Source of the DNA: Ignavibacterium sp.
GTDB taxonomy: Bacteria > Bacteroidota > Ignavibacteria > Ignavibacteriales > Ignavibacteriaceae
DNA: 64,000 bases
Assembly (NCBI RefSeq): GCF_025998815.1
Contig: NZ_AP026678.1
Coordinates: forward strand, 2,418,001-2,482,000
Direction: 5' to 3'
Below, one piece after another: positions 27,292-35,658 of the stretch. Within the stretch, counting starts at the first letter, position 1; each line of letters starts with the position of its first letter. A program made the translations under genes and the position numbers. A model generated the notes under the pieces. The model saw only the letters and a program-made list of their open reading frames with translations, was not told the DNA's origin and did no database searches.

Positions 27292-28026
27292 CTATTTAAT
27301 TTTTATTATTATTAAACTTATTAGTCCTATGATTGCAAGAGCAACTATTACAATCCATTTGTAAGAATTGGAATTACCCTCTTCAGTCTTTATTTGTGTT
27401 ACTGTATCAATTTTAGTTATTAAAACTGTATCTGGTTTAACTTTCAAATAGAATTTTTTATCCACAGGATAATAACGCACATCAATAACAGTATCTTTTT
27501 TAATTATCTTATTAGTAACCACAACCGTATCAGTTATAACTTTTGCCATCAATGAATCTTCAATCACCGGGCTGACAACTTTTATTGTATCTATTCTTAC
27601 TTTTTCAACGACCCTTGTCGATCCACATCCTAAAAGAATAAATGCTAGTACAAGAATCAGTAATATGGGCTTAAACCAATAAAACTTCTCAAAGGGACTT
27701 GTTGAATGCTTGCTGGGGGCAAATAAATCTCTTTTAGCATACATATTTATTACTGCATCATAAATTATCCAGAATAAAACCGATATTAAAAAAAATATTT
27801 TAACAGAAAGTATGCTTAATCCGGAAACCACTCCCACCGAGAAACCAAACAATAGAGCAAAAACTCTCTCAAAGAATTGCAGCCAGTGCCAGATGCGATT
27901 AAGTTTTTCCTGTTCAGTGTAAGTAATCGCAAGATAACGCTCCTTCCATTCTATCCCCTCGGCAAATGCAGCAAATAGTATAAATAATAGTCCGCTTGCT
28001 ATTTGTATTATTAAATCCATAATCAT
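27292..28026 (-). CDS. Membrane protein with embedded u-spanin-like module
   Basis: About 244 residues in two parts. Residues 1-115 have about three membrane helices (IIQIASGLLFILFAAFAEG, ALLFGFSVGVVSGLSIL, IFFLISVLFWIIYDAV). From about 128 it has a lipoprotein-like signal ending LILVLAFILLGCGSTR, a beta-rich periplasmic stretch (VVEKVRIDTIKVV..DTVVVT..DTVLITKIDTV) and a final transmembrane helix (WIVIVALAIIGLISLIII). Lipobox plus C-terminal TM is the design of unimolecular spanins. ATGs at 28026 and 28020 compete; the first overlaps the lysozyme stop. An internal Met (MYAKRDLF) could start the spanin part alone. Confidence 0.6.
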   Translation of the reverse strand: MIMDLIIQIASGLLFILFAAFAEGIEWKERYLAITYTEQEKLNRIWHWLQFFERVFALLFGFSVGVVSGLSILSVKIFFLISVLFWIIYDAVINMYAKRDLFAPSKHSTSPFEKFYWFKPILLILVLAFILLGCGSTRVVEKVRIDTIKVVSPVIEDSLMAKVITDTVVVTNKIIKKDTVIDVRYYPVDKKFYLKVKPDTVLITKIDTVTQIKTEEGNSNSYKWIVIVALAIIGLISLIIIKIK

Positions 28027-28490
28027 CACTCTTTACTTAGAAACAATGCTTTTTCACAAGCCCGCCTTTTAATTAATCCGGGCAAATCTTTTAATCCACC
28101 CGGTTGTCTTGCTTTGGTCCACTTCATGAATTCTTCTCCGGCTTCAAGTAATTTGCCTGCATTTAATAACTTCAATAGAGTACTTCTTTGAAAATTTCTT
28201 CTGCCAACGTTAAAGACAAAACTTACAAGAGCATCAAACTGGTTTTGTGTTAACTCAATATCCACAAGCGCCCGGACCGCACTCTCTGCATCCATTATAT
28301 CTGTTTTCAAAAGCAAATCAGCCATATCCTTGTTTATCACCATACCAGGTTTTACCGTTTTTGTATGCCCGTATCCAATTGTCAATATACCGGCGGGGTC
28401 TTTATAAGCTTCAAGCTTTAACCCCTCATATTTCTTAATCAGGTCTAATCCTTTTTTACTTATTGTTTTTGTACTGTTTGGTCTTATCAT
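28026..28490 (-). CDS. Phage lysozyme (GH24 muramidase, endolysin)
   Basis: A 154-residue T4-type lysozyme. The catalytic triad is visible in KKYEGLKLEAYKDPAGILTIGYGHT: Glu of YEG, Asp of KDP and Thr of LTIGYGHT. The C-terminal QFDALVSFVFNVG..RSTLLKLLN.G motif is typical. No signal peptide, so release depends on a holin. Overlaps gp37-like upstream and the spanin-like gene downstream by a few bases. Confidence 0.93.
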   Translation of the reverse strand: MIRPNSTKTISKKGLDLIKKYEGLKLEAYKDPAGILTIGYGHTKTVKPGMVINKDMADLLLKTDIMDAESAVRALVDIELTQNQFDALVSFVFNVGRRNFQRSTLLKLLNAGKLLEAGEEFMKWTKARQPGGLKDLPGLIKRRACEKALFLSKE

Positions 28491-28918
28491 ATCCCCACCT
28501 GATAAAACTCAACCGGCACAACGAATGTAGCTGCATAAGACCAAACCCCGGCTTCTTCGCCCAACCATTCATCCTGGCTGCAGTAAATCATTCTGTCAGT
28601 TCGTTTTGCATCCGTTTTATAACCGCTCAGTTTGGTGATAGCATAATCAAGATATTCCTCCGGTGTAAATTCACTACGGTAACGTGCTGTAACAATAAGC
28701 ATTATTTCCAAATCTCTATCCTGGGCAATAATGTTTTTTACATCTTTCTGTTTGAAGAAGCTTCCCTTGTAAGCAACAAGATATGACCCTATCGGATGAC
28801 TCAACTTATATTCATCAATAGATACCGGTATTTCAACAGGTATTTGTAAATGTCCCGGCAATTCCGATGTTGCCAGGGTAAGTAATGTTTTAATCAGCTC
28901 TTTTGTTTCTTTAATCAT
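28487..28918 (-). CDS. Mu gp37-like protein (DUF1834)
   Basis: A 143-residue protein resembling the Mu gp37 family: hydrophobic N-terminal helix, SIDEYKLSHPIGSYLVAYKGSFF, DLEIMLIVTARYR, and a C-terminal AATFVVPVEF. These proteins act at the head-tail joining or tail-terminator position. Overlaps DUF1320 upstream by four bases. Confidence 0.75.
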   Translation of the reverse strand: MIKETKELIKTLLTLATSELPGHLQIPVEIPVSIDEYKLSHPIGSYLVAYKGSFFKQKDVKNIIAQDRDLEIMLIVTARYRSEFTPEEYLDYAITKLSGYKTDAKRTDRMIYCSQDEWLGEEAGVWSYAATFVVPVEFYQVGI

Positions 28919-29346
28919 AATTTGTCAAGCTCTTCTCTGCTGAATAATCTGTCGCTATCTGTCTTATTTATTTTTATAAAACCCGCGGTACTCTTTTTAG
29001 GAAGCGTAAGCTGGATTTCGCCACGTGATATTTTTGATAATTTATCAATCGCCGTCTCATAAATTTTAGTTATTGATTCGGGCATATCCAGTCTGTAGCG
29101 TCTTTTATATAAATTATAAATAGTAATGTCGACAATGATTTGAGTTAACATATCCGGAAGAGGAAACGGGAATTGCAGTGTATCATAAATATCTCTCAGA
29201 TAATTATCAAACTCATTGCTTGCAACATTGATTGCTTCGTCTAGGACAGTTGGATTAACAGAACCGTTGTTACTATCATCGGTCAGTCTGGTAAGTTCTT
29301 CTCTCGATATATACCGTTCAAGTATTTCCTGATTTATATAAGCCAT
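28915..29346 (-). CDS. Mu gp36-like protein (DUF1320)
   Basis: A 143-residue DUF1320 protein: MAYINQEILERYISREELTRLTDD, VLDEAINVASNEFDNYLRDIY, and PDMLTQIIVDITIYNLYKRR are the expected conserved blocks. In Mu-like phages it follows the capsid gene and is a probable head completion (connector) protein. Confidence 0.85.
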   Translation of the reverse strand: MAYINQEILERYISREELTRLTDDSNNGSVNPTVLDEAINVASNEFDNYLRDIYDTLQFPFPLPDMLTQIIVDITIYNLYKRRYRLDMPESITKIYETAIDKLSKISRGEIQLTLPKKSTAGFIKINKTDSDRLFSREELDKL

Positions 29347-29543
29347 TGCCTTTTGTTAAGGATTGTTAAATTCTTCCATAAATCGCTTATAAGCCACGAT
29401 CTCGGGCTTAGCCATATTATGGGTCGTCTTTAAAAAGTTTTGAGTTTTTAAATGGGGTTTAAATGGTTTTTAAACGCTTTTAAGATTACCATCTAACCCG
29501 TTTTTTCGCCCATCCAAGAAAAATTATCATTTTTAGCTGTTTT

Positions 29544-29596
29544 TGTAGGGGAAGGGCTTGCCCTTCCCTCCATTCGGCTTGCCCTTCCCGGCTACA
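29544..29596. repeat. REP-like palindrome
   Basis: TGTAG-GGGAAGGGC-TT-GCCCTTCCC...CTACA with an inner perfect hairpin and a second GCTTGCCCTTCCCGGC half. The same 'GTAGGG-xxx-CTTG-xxx' style occurs at 41741-41763, inside the same prophage. It occupies most of the identifiable content of the 287-bp gap 29347-29633. Confidence 0.65.
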
Positions 29597-29633
29597 GAAA
29601 TTATACTCCAATCCGAACAGTTTAGCCGTAATT

Positions 29634-29900
29634 CTAATCACGCCACGTAATATGCATTGCTTCTAATTTATCACCAAGTATCGGACTGCCATAGTTTTCA
29701 AACTTCATTTTAATTGAAGGATAAACTTCTAATCCGTTTGGACATTGTATTTTTAATGGTAGCTTTCGTTTATCTTCTGAAATTTGTAATGCCTCTAAAA
29801 TGAAGTCATTCAAACTTTTATCTTTGGAAGAAGAATTACGGCTAACAACGTATTGCCGAACATTGCCAGCTTCATCTGTTATTTGAATTTTGTATTCCAT
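29634..29900 (-). CDS. Hypothetical protein, possible moron
   Basis: An 88-residue protein (MEYKIQITDEAGNVRQYVVSRNSSSKDKSLNDFILEAL...). Beta-hairpin followed by a helix; no family recognised. It sits between the capsid and DUF1320 genes, next to a REP palindrome and with weak ribosome site, unlike the tightly overlapping structural genes. This is the typical site of a cargo gene. Confidence 0.55.
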   Translation of the reverse strand: MEYKIQITDEAGNVRQYVVSRNSSSKDKSLNDFILEALQISEDKRKLPLKIQCPNGLEVYPSIKMKFENYGSPILGDKLEAMHITWRD

Positions 29901-29968
29901 TTCAACTTTTTATTTTAAATTAAACATTTGTGCTTCTAAATTGACAACGTCAGCAATACGCAAAACGT

Positions 29969-30886
29969 TTACGGTAACCTGATACCCTCTAATCTTGCAA
30001 CGCTCAAATCATTCAACAATACTAAGTCGGCATCAAATTCAACACTATGAACATAATGTACACCAACTAATCCCAAATCTTTGACTTCTACACCAACATT
30101 AGTTGCGATACTCAAATCGGCACCCTCGCCGAATCTCACAGCATATATTGAAGTACAATCAGTGCTGGTTCCAACTGTTTCGTTTTGTGGTATCACTAAT
30201 GCTCCGTTTTTATCATAACCTGCATCTCTGATCGGGATACCATTATAATATGGGAGTAGAACACCGAACGAATTAACCTGCCACTGAATAAATTCACGGG
30301 CAATTGTTGTTAACCGGCTTAATGTAAACGCATTCATAAATAATACTTGAGCACCGCCGTCAATTTTCTGGATAAGTTGATTAAGCAACTCAAGGAACTT
30401 CTGTTGTGCGGTTTTTGATGTAGTATCATTACCAAGAGGCACGCTATGTCCATTTGTAGCTGCGGTTATTTTTTGCCCGGATGGCACGATTGCTTTCAAC
30501 CCGTTAAATTGAGTGCCCGATAATGTTCCGTTAAAGAAATAATACTGGAATTGTTTCCCAAGATTTCCGGCAAAATTCATCAGCTCTCTGGCTCTTACAC
30601 TTGCTAAATCCAATCCTCTTCTTTCGTGAGCTCTGTCAACCTGTACCTTGTCGCCAAGGATTTTGAGTGTTGGATTAGCAAATGCCGGTGTGATGACATT
30701 TGCAGGATAATCCGCATCGAGCGCTCTGAATTGTCCTCCGCTTGCTGTTGCAGCTTTACGCGCATAATCTGCATTGCCGACAATCGGATAAAACTCAGCG
30801 AATTCAAGCACAGTTGCCCTGCTGATCATTTGGGCAACTACCTGCTGAGTGATTGTATCATTGGCTGAAATTTGTTGTAGTTTCAT
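29969..30886 (-). CDS. Major capsid protein
   Basis: A 305-residue HK97-fold-type capsid protein. N-terminal TQQVVAQMISRATVLEFAEFYPI, mid-section QVDRAHERRGLDLASVRARELMNFAGNLGKQFQYYFFNG and C-terminal SIYAVRFGEGADLSIAT..GVEVKDLGLVGVHYVHSVEFDADLVLLNDLSVARLEG are characteristic. A good ribosome site (AAAGGAG) precedes the ATG. It follows the protease/scaffold gene as Mu T follows I. Confidence 0.88.
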   Translation of the reverse strand: MKLQQISANDTITQQVVAQMISRATVLEFAEFYPIVGNADYARKAATASGGQFRALDADYPANVITPAFANPTLKILGDKVQVDRAHERRGLDLASVRARELMNFAGNLGKQFQYYFFNGTLSGTQFNGLKAIVPSGQKITAATNGHSVPLGNDTTSKTAQQKFLELLNQLIQKIDGGAQVLFMNAFTLSRLTTIAREFIQWQVNSFGVLLPYYNGIPIRDAGYDKNGALVIPQNETVGTSTDCTSIYAVRFGEGADLSIATNVGVEVKDLGLVGVHYVHSVEFDADLVLLNDLSVARLEGIRLP

Positions 30887-30917
30887 TGGTTCTCCTTTAA
30901 TTTGGATTTGGTTTCTG

Positions 30918-31823
30918 TTATTTGTTTCCCATTTGTTTTCTTATTTCTTCGGCGACTATTTTGCTTACAGGTTCATTATCAGAGGCTTGACTGTTTTGAT
31001 CTTTGTGTTCCTTAAAGTCAATAAGTTTAGGCATCTTTTCTATAAATTCTTTAATCACATCTGTAGATTGAGTTTTAACACCCTCGGAGAATTCAAATTC
31101 CGGTGTAAGCGATATGATTCTAAAAATTTTTGTAATTGGTTCTTTCATCTTCGGAAGCAGCCTGCCATCCGATATTGCTTTATCAAGATATTCTTCAAAT
31201 TCTTTTTCTTCAGATTCCCTTTTTTGTTTATTCAATTCCGCTTCGAGTCTGTTTTTCTCAACAATAATTTCAGCATACTTACTCTGCAATTGTTCAAACT
31301 CTCTTTCTTTGGCTAACATATCAGATAACTGTTTCTGATAAATGTCGATTTGCTTTTGCAGTTCCTTAATTTTTTCATTGTCAGATTTCTGATCGCCTGC
31401 ATCTTCCAGATCAGTAAACTGTTCTCCTTCTATAGTCGCTGACTGATCGTCGTCCTTAAATTCAACATCAGGCAACCCCTTGACCGCTGGGGGTTGGGCA
31501 CCTAAAAAACCTATGTGCCTCAGCGTTCCATCCGGATAAAGACTTATTGACCGCTTTTTAAATAGTCCTTTATTAACCATTTCGACAAATTCGTTCGCAA
31601 GCTGTTTAGGCAATGCATACAAAGTATCTCCGACTCTTTTCAGTTTGTCTACCCAACCGAACGCGGGGGCGTTTGATTTCGGATGACCAATCACAATCGG
31701 GGCTTCGTGCTTTGATGGATCATAAGTTTCTACTATTTTATCAAGGTCTTTTTCAGTCCATTGTTTTTCATTCCCGGAACTGTCGGTATGTTTACCTGTT
31801 TTGAATATTGCAAACCATTTCAT
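30918..31823 (-). CDS. Mu gpI-like capsid protease/scaffold
   Basis: A 301-residue protein. The N-terminal half is the protease (FKTGKHTDSSGNEKQWTEKDLDKIVETYDPSKHEAPIVIGHPKSNAPAFGWVDKLKRVGDTLYA, then KKRSISLYPDGTLRHIGFLGAQPPAVKGL). The His of GHP and Ser of RSIS are candidate catalytic residues. A coiled coil at about 155-215 forms the scaffold part. As in Mu gpI/Z, the same frame probably yields a scaffold from an internal start. It directly precedes the capsid gene. Confidence 0.88.
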   Translation of the reverse strand: MKWFAIFKTGKHTDSSGNEKQWTEKDLDKIVETYDPSKHEAPIVIGHPKSNAPAFGWVDKLKRVGDTLYALPKQLANEFVEMVNKGLFKKRSISLYPDGTLRHIGFLGAQPPAVKGLPDVEFKDDDQSATIEGEQFTDLEDAGDQKSDNEKIKELQKQIDIYQKQLSDMLAKEREFEQLQSKYAEIIVEKNRLEAELNKQKRESEEKEFEEYLDKAISDGRLLPKMKEPITKIFRIISLTPEFEFSEGVKTQSTDVIKEFIEKMPKLIDFKEHKDQNSQASDNEPVSKIVAEEIRKQMGNK

Positions 31824-31963
31824 TTTTACCTCTTGCTTTATTAAAATTTTTATTTAATTTTGCTGTGTCAAAATTATTCTAACCCTTTTACCCTCTAAAC
31901 TGCACCATTCAAAATAATTTAGTCCTCCCCGCAATTAAATTTGCAAAAAAAAATGGATATAAT

Positions 31964-32197
31964 ATGGATTTAACTCCCGATTTAATAAAGGTGCTCGCCA
32001 ATGGAGGCATTGCCGTAATTATTTTCGTTATCTGGTTCGTTACATATAAAACGCAATCAAAATCTTATACCGACCTGGTGGAAAGATTATTCAAACAAAT
32101 TGAACAGGACCTCAAATACAAAGAGCTTTTGATTGGCATCCTTACCAGGCTCGAAACCAAAATAGATATACACGAAAGGAGAAATAGAAATGAGTAA
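31964..32197 (+). CDS. Small membrane-anchored phage protein
   Basis: A 77-residue protein with one transmembrane helix (LANGGIAVIIFVIWFVTYKT, about 10-29) and a helical tail rich in charges. It opens the plus-strand packaging block and overlaps the next gene by 8 bases. Size and topology would fit a holin or a BhlA-like protein; Mu has a comparable small membrane protein in this region. The 140-bp gap to the divergent protease gene holds the promoters, with TATAAT at 31957-31962 just before the ATG. Confidence 0.65.
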   Translation: MDLTPDLIKVLANGGIAVIIFVIWFVTYKTQSKSYTDLVERLFKQIEQDLKYKELLIGILTRLETKIDIHERRNRNE

Positions 32198-32438
32198 TAA
32201 TGAATTGCTCATAGCCAAAGGGCGGCTTTCAGAGCTTAATGAACGCTATAAGGAATTTGAAATGAAGGCTGAGTCTCTTCTGATTCAATTAAGAGAAATA
32301 TTAAACCCGCTCTCAGATTTTTTGGAACTCGATCTCGAAAGGGTATTGATGATGGCCAAGGAATTCAGAGTTCTGCAACTTAACGCAAGAGAATGCCTTT
32401 TTCAGATAGATAGATTAAAGGAGACTTATAATCTATGA
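32190..32438 (+). CDS. Phage hypothetical coiled-coil protein
   Basis: An 82-residue all-helical protein (LLIAKGRLSELNERYKEFEMKAESLLIQLREILNPLSDFLELD). Position before TerS matches the small Mu gp25/gp26-type genes (DUF2730-like); the family link is a guess. GGAG precedes its ATG. Confidence 0.6.
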   Translation: MSNNELLIAKGRLSELNERYKEFEMKAESLLIQLREILNPLSDFLELDLERVLMMAKEFRVLQLNARECLFQIDRLKETYNL

Positions 32439-32821
32439 AAAATGCAGCCCTCTATGAAGAGGCAAAACGGCTTTATGTTATTGAGGGTTTTAGCATTGAT
32501 GCAATTGTTGAACTGTTAAAGAATAAAGTTGCCAGAAAAACACTGTACAACTGGAAGACAGCAAACAATTGGGACGAACAGCGGAAAATATATCAGCAGG
32601 AAAATGAAGACCTGCAGAAGGAAATCAGAGATATTGCCCGTATCGCAATCAAAGAAGCTAAAGCAAACCCTACTCCACACAATATTTATGCGGTTGTTAA
32701 GGCCCTTTCTGCGCTTAAACTTATGCAGGGGATTGATGTTTCTGATGATGAAGGCGAAGAGAAAGTAAAAGCCGCAAGTCCTGAAACAATTAAATTTGTT
32801 GAAGAATTACTCGGTATGTGA
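32435..32821 (+). CDS. Terminase small subunit, Mu gp27-like (DUF1804)
   Basis: A 128-residue protein with an N-terminal helix-turn-helix (YVIEGFSIDAIVELLKNKVARKTLYNWKTANNWDEQRKIYQ) as in Mu-type small terminases, which recognise the packaging site. C-terminal helices likely oligomerise. It starts in an ATGA overlap and its stop overlaps the large-subunit start. Confidence 0.8.
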   Translation: MKNAALYEEAKRLYVIEGFSIDAIVELLKNKVARKTLYNWKTANNWDEQRKIYQQENEDLQKEIRDIARIAIKEAKANPTPHNIYAVVKALSALKLMQGIDVSDDEGEEKVKAASPETIKFVEELLGM

Positions 32822-34176
32822 TGAGCAAACAGGAAAGAAAGTATTTCCTTGATTATCAACTTAAATGGCTTAATGACAACAGCCAGCATAAAGTTTGGGA
32901 AAAGTCACGCCGCATAGGGGCAACTTATGTCCAGGCATACGAAGATGTGCGTGATGTTGTGCTAGGCAATGTGCCTGCAGTCTGGTTCTCTTCTGCAGAC
33001 GAATCCGCTGCTAAAGAATATATTCTCTATTGTGCTCAATGGGCGAAACTATTCGATAAAGGCGCTCGTGATTTAGGAGAGCAAGTTTTAGAATCTGATA
33101 AATCCATCAAAACTTTTACAATAGAGTTCACAAACGGCAAAAGAATAAATGCTCTCTCCAGTAACCCAAAAGCTTTTCGTTCAAAGGGAGGGAAGGTTGT
33201 CCTTGATGAATTTGCATTCCATAGTGACGCTGTTGCTCTTTGGAAAGCAGCTAAACCTGTAATTACCTGGGGTTTCCCGCTAAGAATTCTGTCAACCCAC
33301 AAAGGCAAACAGAGTTTATTTTATAAATTCATCGAATCTATAAAATCCGGTAAGCTTAATTGGTCTTTACATACAACCACAATCTTTGATGCAGTAGAGC
33401 AGGGATTGGTAGATAAAATCTACAAACGCAAAACCACAAAGGAAGAAAGAGAAGCCTGGCTAAAAGAGCAGGAAGAAAATTCATTTGATCGCACAACCTG
33501 GCTCGAAGAATATTGTTGCACTCCGGTTGACGAAGCAACTGCATTCTTAAGTTATGAACAAATCTTCTCAATCGAACGAGATGGATTGTTTGATGATGTC
33601 ATTCTGAGCGAAGCGAAGAATCTCTATATTGGCGTTGATATTGGTCGCAAAAAAGACTTAACCGTCATCTGGATTGCTGAAGAAGTAGAGAAGTTTTTAT
33701 TCACCAGGAAAGTTATTGAACTTGAACGAACTCCATTCAAATCACAAAAAGAAATTTTGTTTACTTACTTAAGTTTACCAGGATTCAGAAGAGCCTGCAT
33801 CGATGCAACCGGCTTAGGAATGCAGCTCGCAGAAGAAGCTCAGGATAGATTCGGTCGTTACAGAGTTGAACCAATTACTTTTACCGGCAAAACAAAAGAA
33901 GAACTTGCTTATAATCTTTTAAGATTAGTAGAAGACAGACAAGTTTTTATTCCGCCGGATAAAAATATCCGGGAAGATTTGCACAGCATTCGCAAAGTAA
34001 CAACAGCAAGCAATAATATCCGCTTCGATGTGCAGCAATCCGAAGTATCAGGGCACGCAGATAGATTTTGGGCATTAGCGCTCTGCTGCTATGCTGCTAA
34101 AAGCAACGCTGGAGTAACATTTGCAAAATCAAAAAACAAGAGAGAAAGTTATAAAATAATTGAAAATTTTGCTTAA
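32821..34176 (+). CDS. Terminase large subunit, Mu gp28-like
   Basis: A 451-residue DNA-packaging motor. ATPase: KSRRIGATY (Walker A-type, about 28-36) and VVLDEFAFH (Walker B with catalytic Glu, about 123-131), STHKGK (coupling motif). Nuclease: IGVDIGRKKDLTVIWI (first Asp), ACIDATGLG (Asp) and a late HADRFWA (Asp), the RuvC-like metal triad. The ATG at 32821 shares bases with the TerS stop. A 9-residue stretch VILSEAKNL between the two domains is encoded by a REP-like sequence (33597-33623). Confidence 0.92.
   Translation: MSKQERKYFLDYQLKWLNDNSQHKVWEKSRRIGATYVQAYEDVRDVVLGNVPAVWFSSADESAAKEYILYCAQWAKLFDKGARDLGEQVLESDKSIKTFTIEFTNGKRINALSSNPKAFRSKGGKVVLDEFAFHSDAVALWKAAKPVITWGFPLRILSTHKGKQSLFYKFIESIKSGKLNWSLHTTTIFDAVEQGLVDKIYKRKTTKEEREAWLKEQEENSFDRTTWLEEYCCTPVDEATAFLSYEQIFSIERDGLFDDVILSEAKNLYIGVDIGRKKDLTVIWIAEEVEKFLFTRKVIELERTPFKSQKEILFTYLSLPGFRRACIDATGLGMQLAEEAQDRFGRYRVEPITFTGKTKEELAYNLLRLVEDRQVFIPPDKNIREDLHSIRKVTTASNNIRFDVQQSEVSGHADRFWALALCCYAAKSNAGVTFAKSKNKRESYKIIENFA
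33597..33623 (+). repeat. REP-like sequence translated inside the terminase gene
   Basis: The 27 bases beginning TGTCATTCTGAGCGAAGCGA are a well-known bacterial intergenic repeat type. Here the repeat lies in frame and encodes VILSEAKNL in the linker between the ATPase and nuclease domains of TerL. Confidence 0.75.
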
Positions 34177-34186
34177 AGGATTTTAA

Positions 34187-35632
34187 ATGGATACAAAAAT
34201 TTTAACAACAGAAATCGCAGTAAGACAAAGTTTCGATAAAATTGTAACTTACTGGAATATGCTTCCAGACCCAGACCCAATTTTACGCAAAATTGGAAAA
34301 GACATCACTGTCTATCGTGAGCTGCTTACTGATCCACATCTTTTTTCAACAGTTCAGCAGCGCAAAGCTGGGGTATTATCCCTTAATTGGGAATTGCAGC
34401 AACAGAACTCATCTCAAAATGAATTTGATTTAATTAATGAATTTCTTAATACATTAAATCTTGAAAATCTTATTGACCAGCTACTCAATACTCCATTATT
34501 TGGCTTCACGGTTTTTGAAATAGTTTGGGAAAAGCAAGGTAATTTCTTAATACCAAACAGGATTGATGAGAAACCTCAGGAATGGTTTTTCTTTGATCAA
34601 TTTAATAATCTAAACATCAAAAAGAATTTAAACTCAATTAAATTAGATGGCGAAATTGTAAATCCTCTTAAATTTATTCTCGTTCAACATAAACCAACTT
34701 ATCAGAATCCATACGGCGAGCGTGTTCTTAGCCGTTGCTTTTGGCCCGTTACATTTAAGCGCGGCGGATTGAAATTCTGGATCACATTCACGGAGAAATA
34801 CGGCAATCCGTTTTTAATTGGTAAACTGCCACGAGGGTCAGCTCAACAGGAAATTGATAATCTGCTTACGAGCCTTGAAAATATGATCCAGGATGCAGTG
34901 GCTGTCATTCCGGATGATTCATCAATTGACATCAAAGAAGCCCAGCGTTCAAGTTCTGTTGAAGTCTTTCGTGAACTGATGAATTTCCAGAATAATGAAA
35001 TTTCCAAAGCAATTCTCACTCAAACACTTACAACAGAAGTTCAAGACACTGGCACTTATGCAGCTTCAAAAACAATGGGCGACATGCTCGCTAAAGTTCA
35101 ACAAGCCGACCAACGACTTGTTGAAAGGGCAATAAATAAAATCATAGATTTAATTTACCAGGTTAATTTCAATTCAATTAATAAACCAAAATTTATTCTT
35201 TATGCAGATGAAGATGTTGATAAACTACTCGCAGAAAGAGATCAAATATTAGTCAATACAGGCATTAAATTCACCAAAGATTATTATATCAGAAATTATA
35301 ATTTATTGCCTGAAGATTTTGATATTACAGAAAAACCTGTTAACCCCGAATTTGCAGAAAAGAACAATGTAGGCACAAAGATTGCTTTGCCCGATGAAAA
35401 AAAAATAACCGATGAAATTATCAATCAACTTCCGGACAAGCTTCTTCAACTACAAATCGAAAGCACCTTAAAGCCTGTTTTATCACTCATCGAAAATGGT
35501 GAAACTTACGAAACTATTATGGAAGAACTTGCTAAAACTTATCCGGCAATGAGTACGAATCAGCTCGAAGAATTACTCACAAAACTTTTATTCATCAGCG
35601 AAATAACCGGCAGAAACTCAGTGTCATCCTGA
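34187..35632 (+). CDS. Portal protein, Mu gp29-like (DUF935)
   Basis: A 481-residue DUF935 portal. Conserved blocks: ILRKIGKDITVYRELLTDPHLFSTVQQRKAGVLSLNWEL, TPLFGFTVFEIVWEK, NPYGERVLSRCFWPVTFKRGGLKFWITFTEKYGNPFLIGKLPRG and TEVQDTGTYAASKTMGDM. It forms the ring for DNA entry. Starts 10 bp after TerL with AAAGGA upstream. The last codons (SVSS-stop) fall inside a REP-like repeat (35622-35648), so the original C-terminus may have been altered. Confidence 0.92.
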   Translation: MDTKILTTEIAVRQSFDKIVTYWNMLPDPDPILRKIGKDITVYRELLTDPHLFSTVQQRKAGVLSLNWELQQQNSSQNEFDLINEFLNTLNLENLIDQLLNTPLFGFTVFEIVWEKQGNFLIPNRIDEKPQEWFFFDQFNNLNIKKNLNSIKLDGEIVNPLKFILVQHKPTYQNPYGERVLSRCFWPVTFKRGGLKFWITFTEKYGNPFLIGKLPRGSAQQEIDNLLTSLENMIQDAVAVIPDDSSIDIKEAQRSSSVEVFRELMNFQNNEISKAILTQTLTTEVQDTGTYAASKTMGDMLAKVQQADQRLVERAINKIIDLIYQVNFNSINKPKFILYADEDVDKLLAERDQILVNTGIKFTKDYYIRNYNLLPEDFDITEKPVNPEFAEKNNVGTKIALPDEKKITDEIINQLPDKLLQLQIESTLKPVLSLIENGETYETIMEELAKTYPAMSTNQLEELLTKLLFISEITGRNSVSS

Positions 35633-35648
35633 GCTTGTCGAAGGATGA
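35622..35648 (+). repeat. REP-like sequence at the portal/MuF gene junction
   Basis: TGTCATCCTGAGCTTGTCGA and the following AGGATGA, a common intergenic repeat of the same broad type as 33597-33623 and 5927-5952. It supplies the portal stop codon and lies directly before the MuF ribosome site (GGAGG). Confidence 0.75.
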
Positions 35649-35658
35649 TGGAGGAAAT

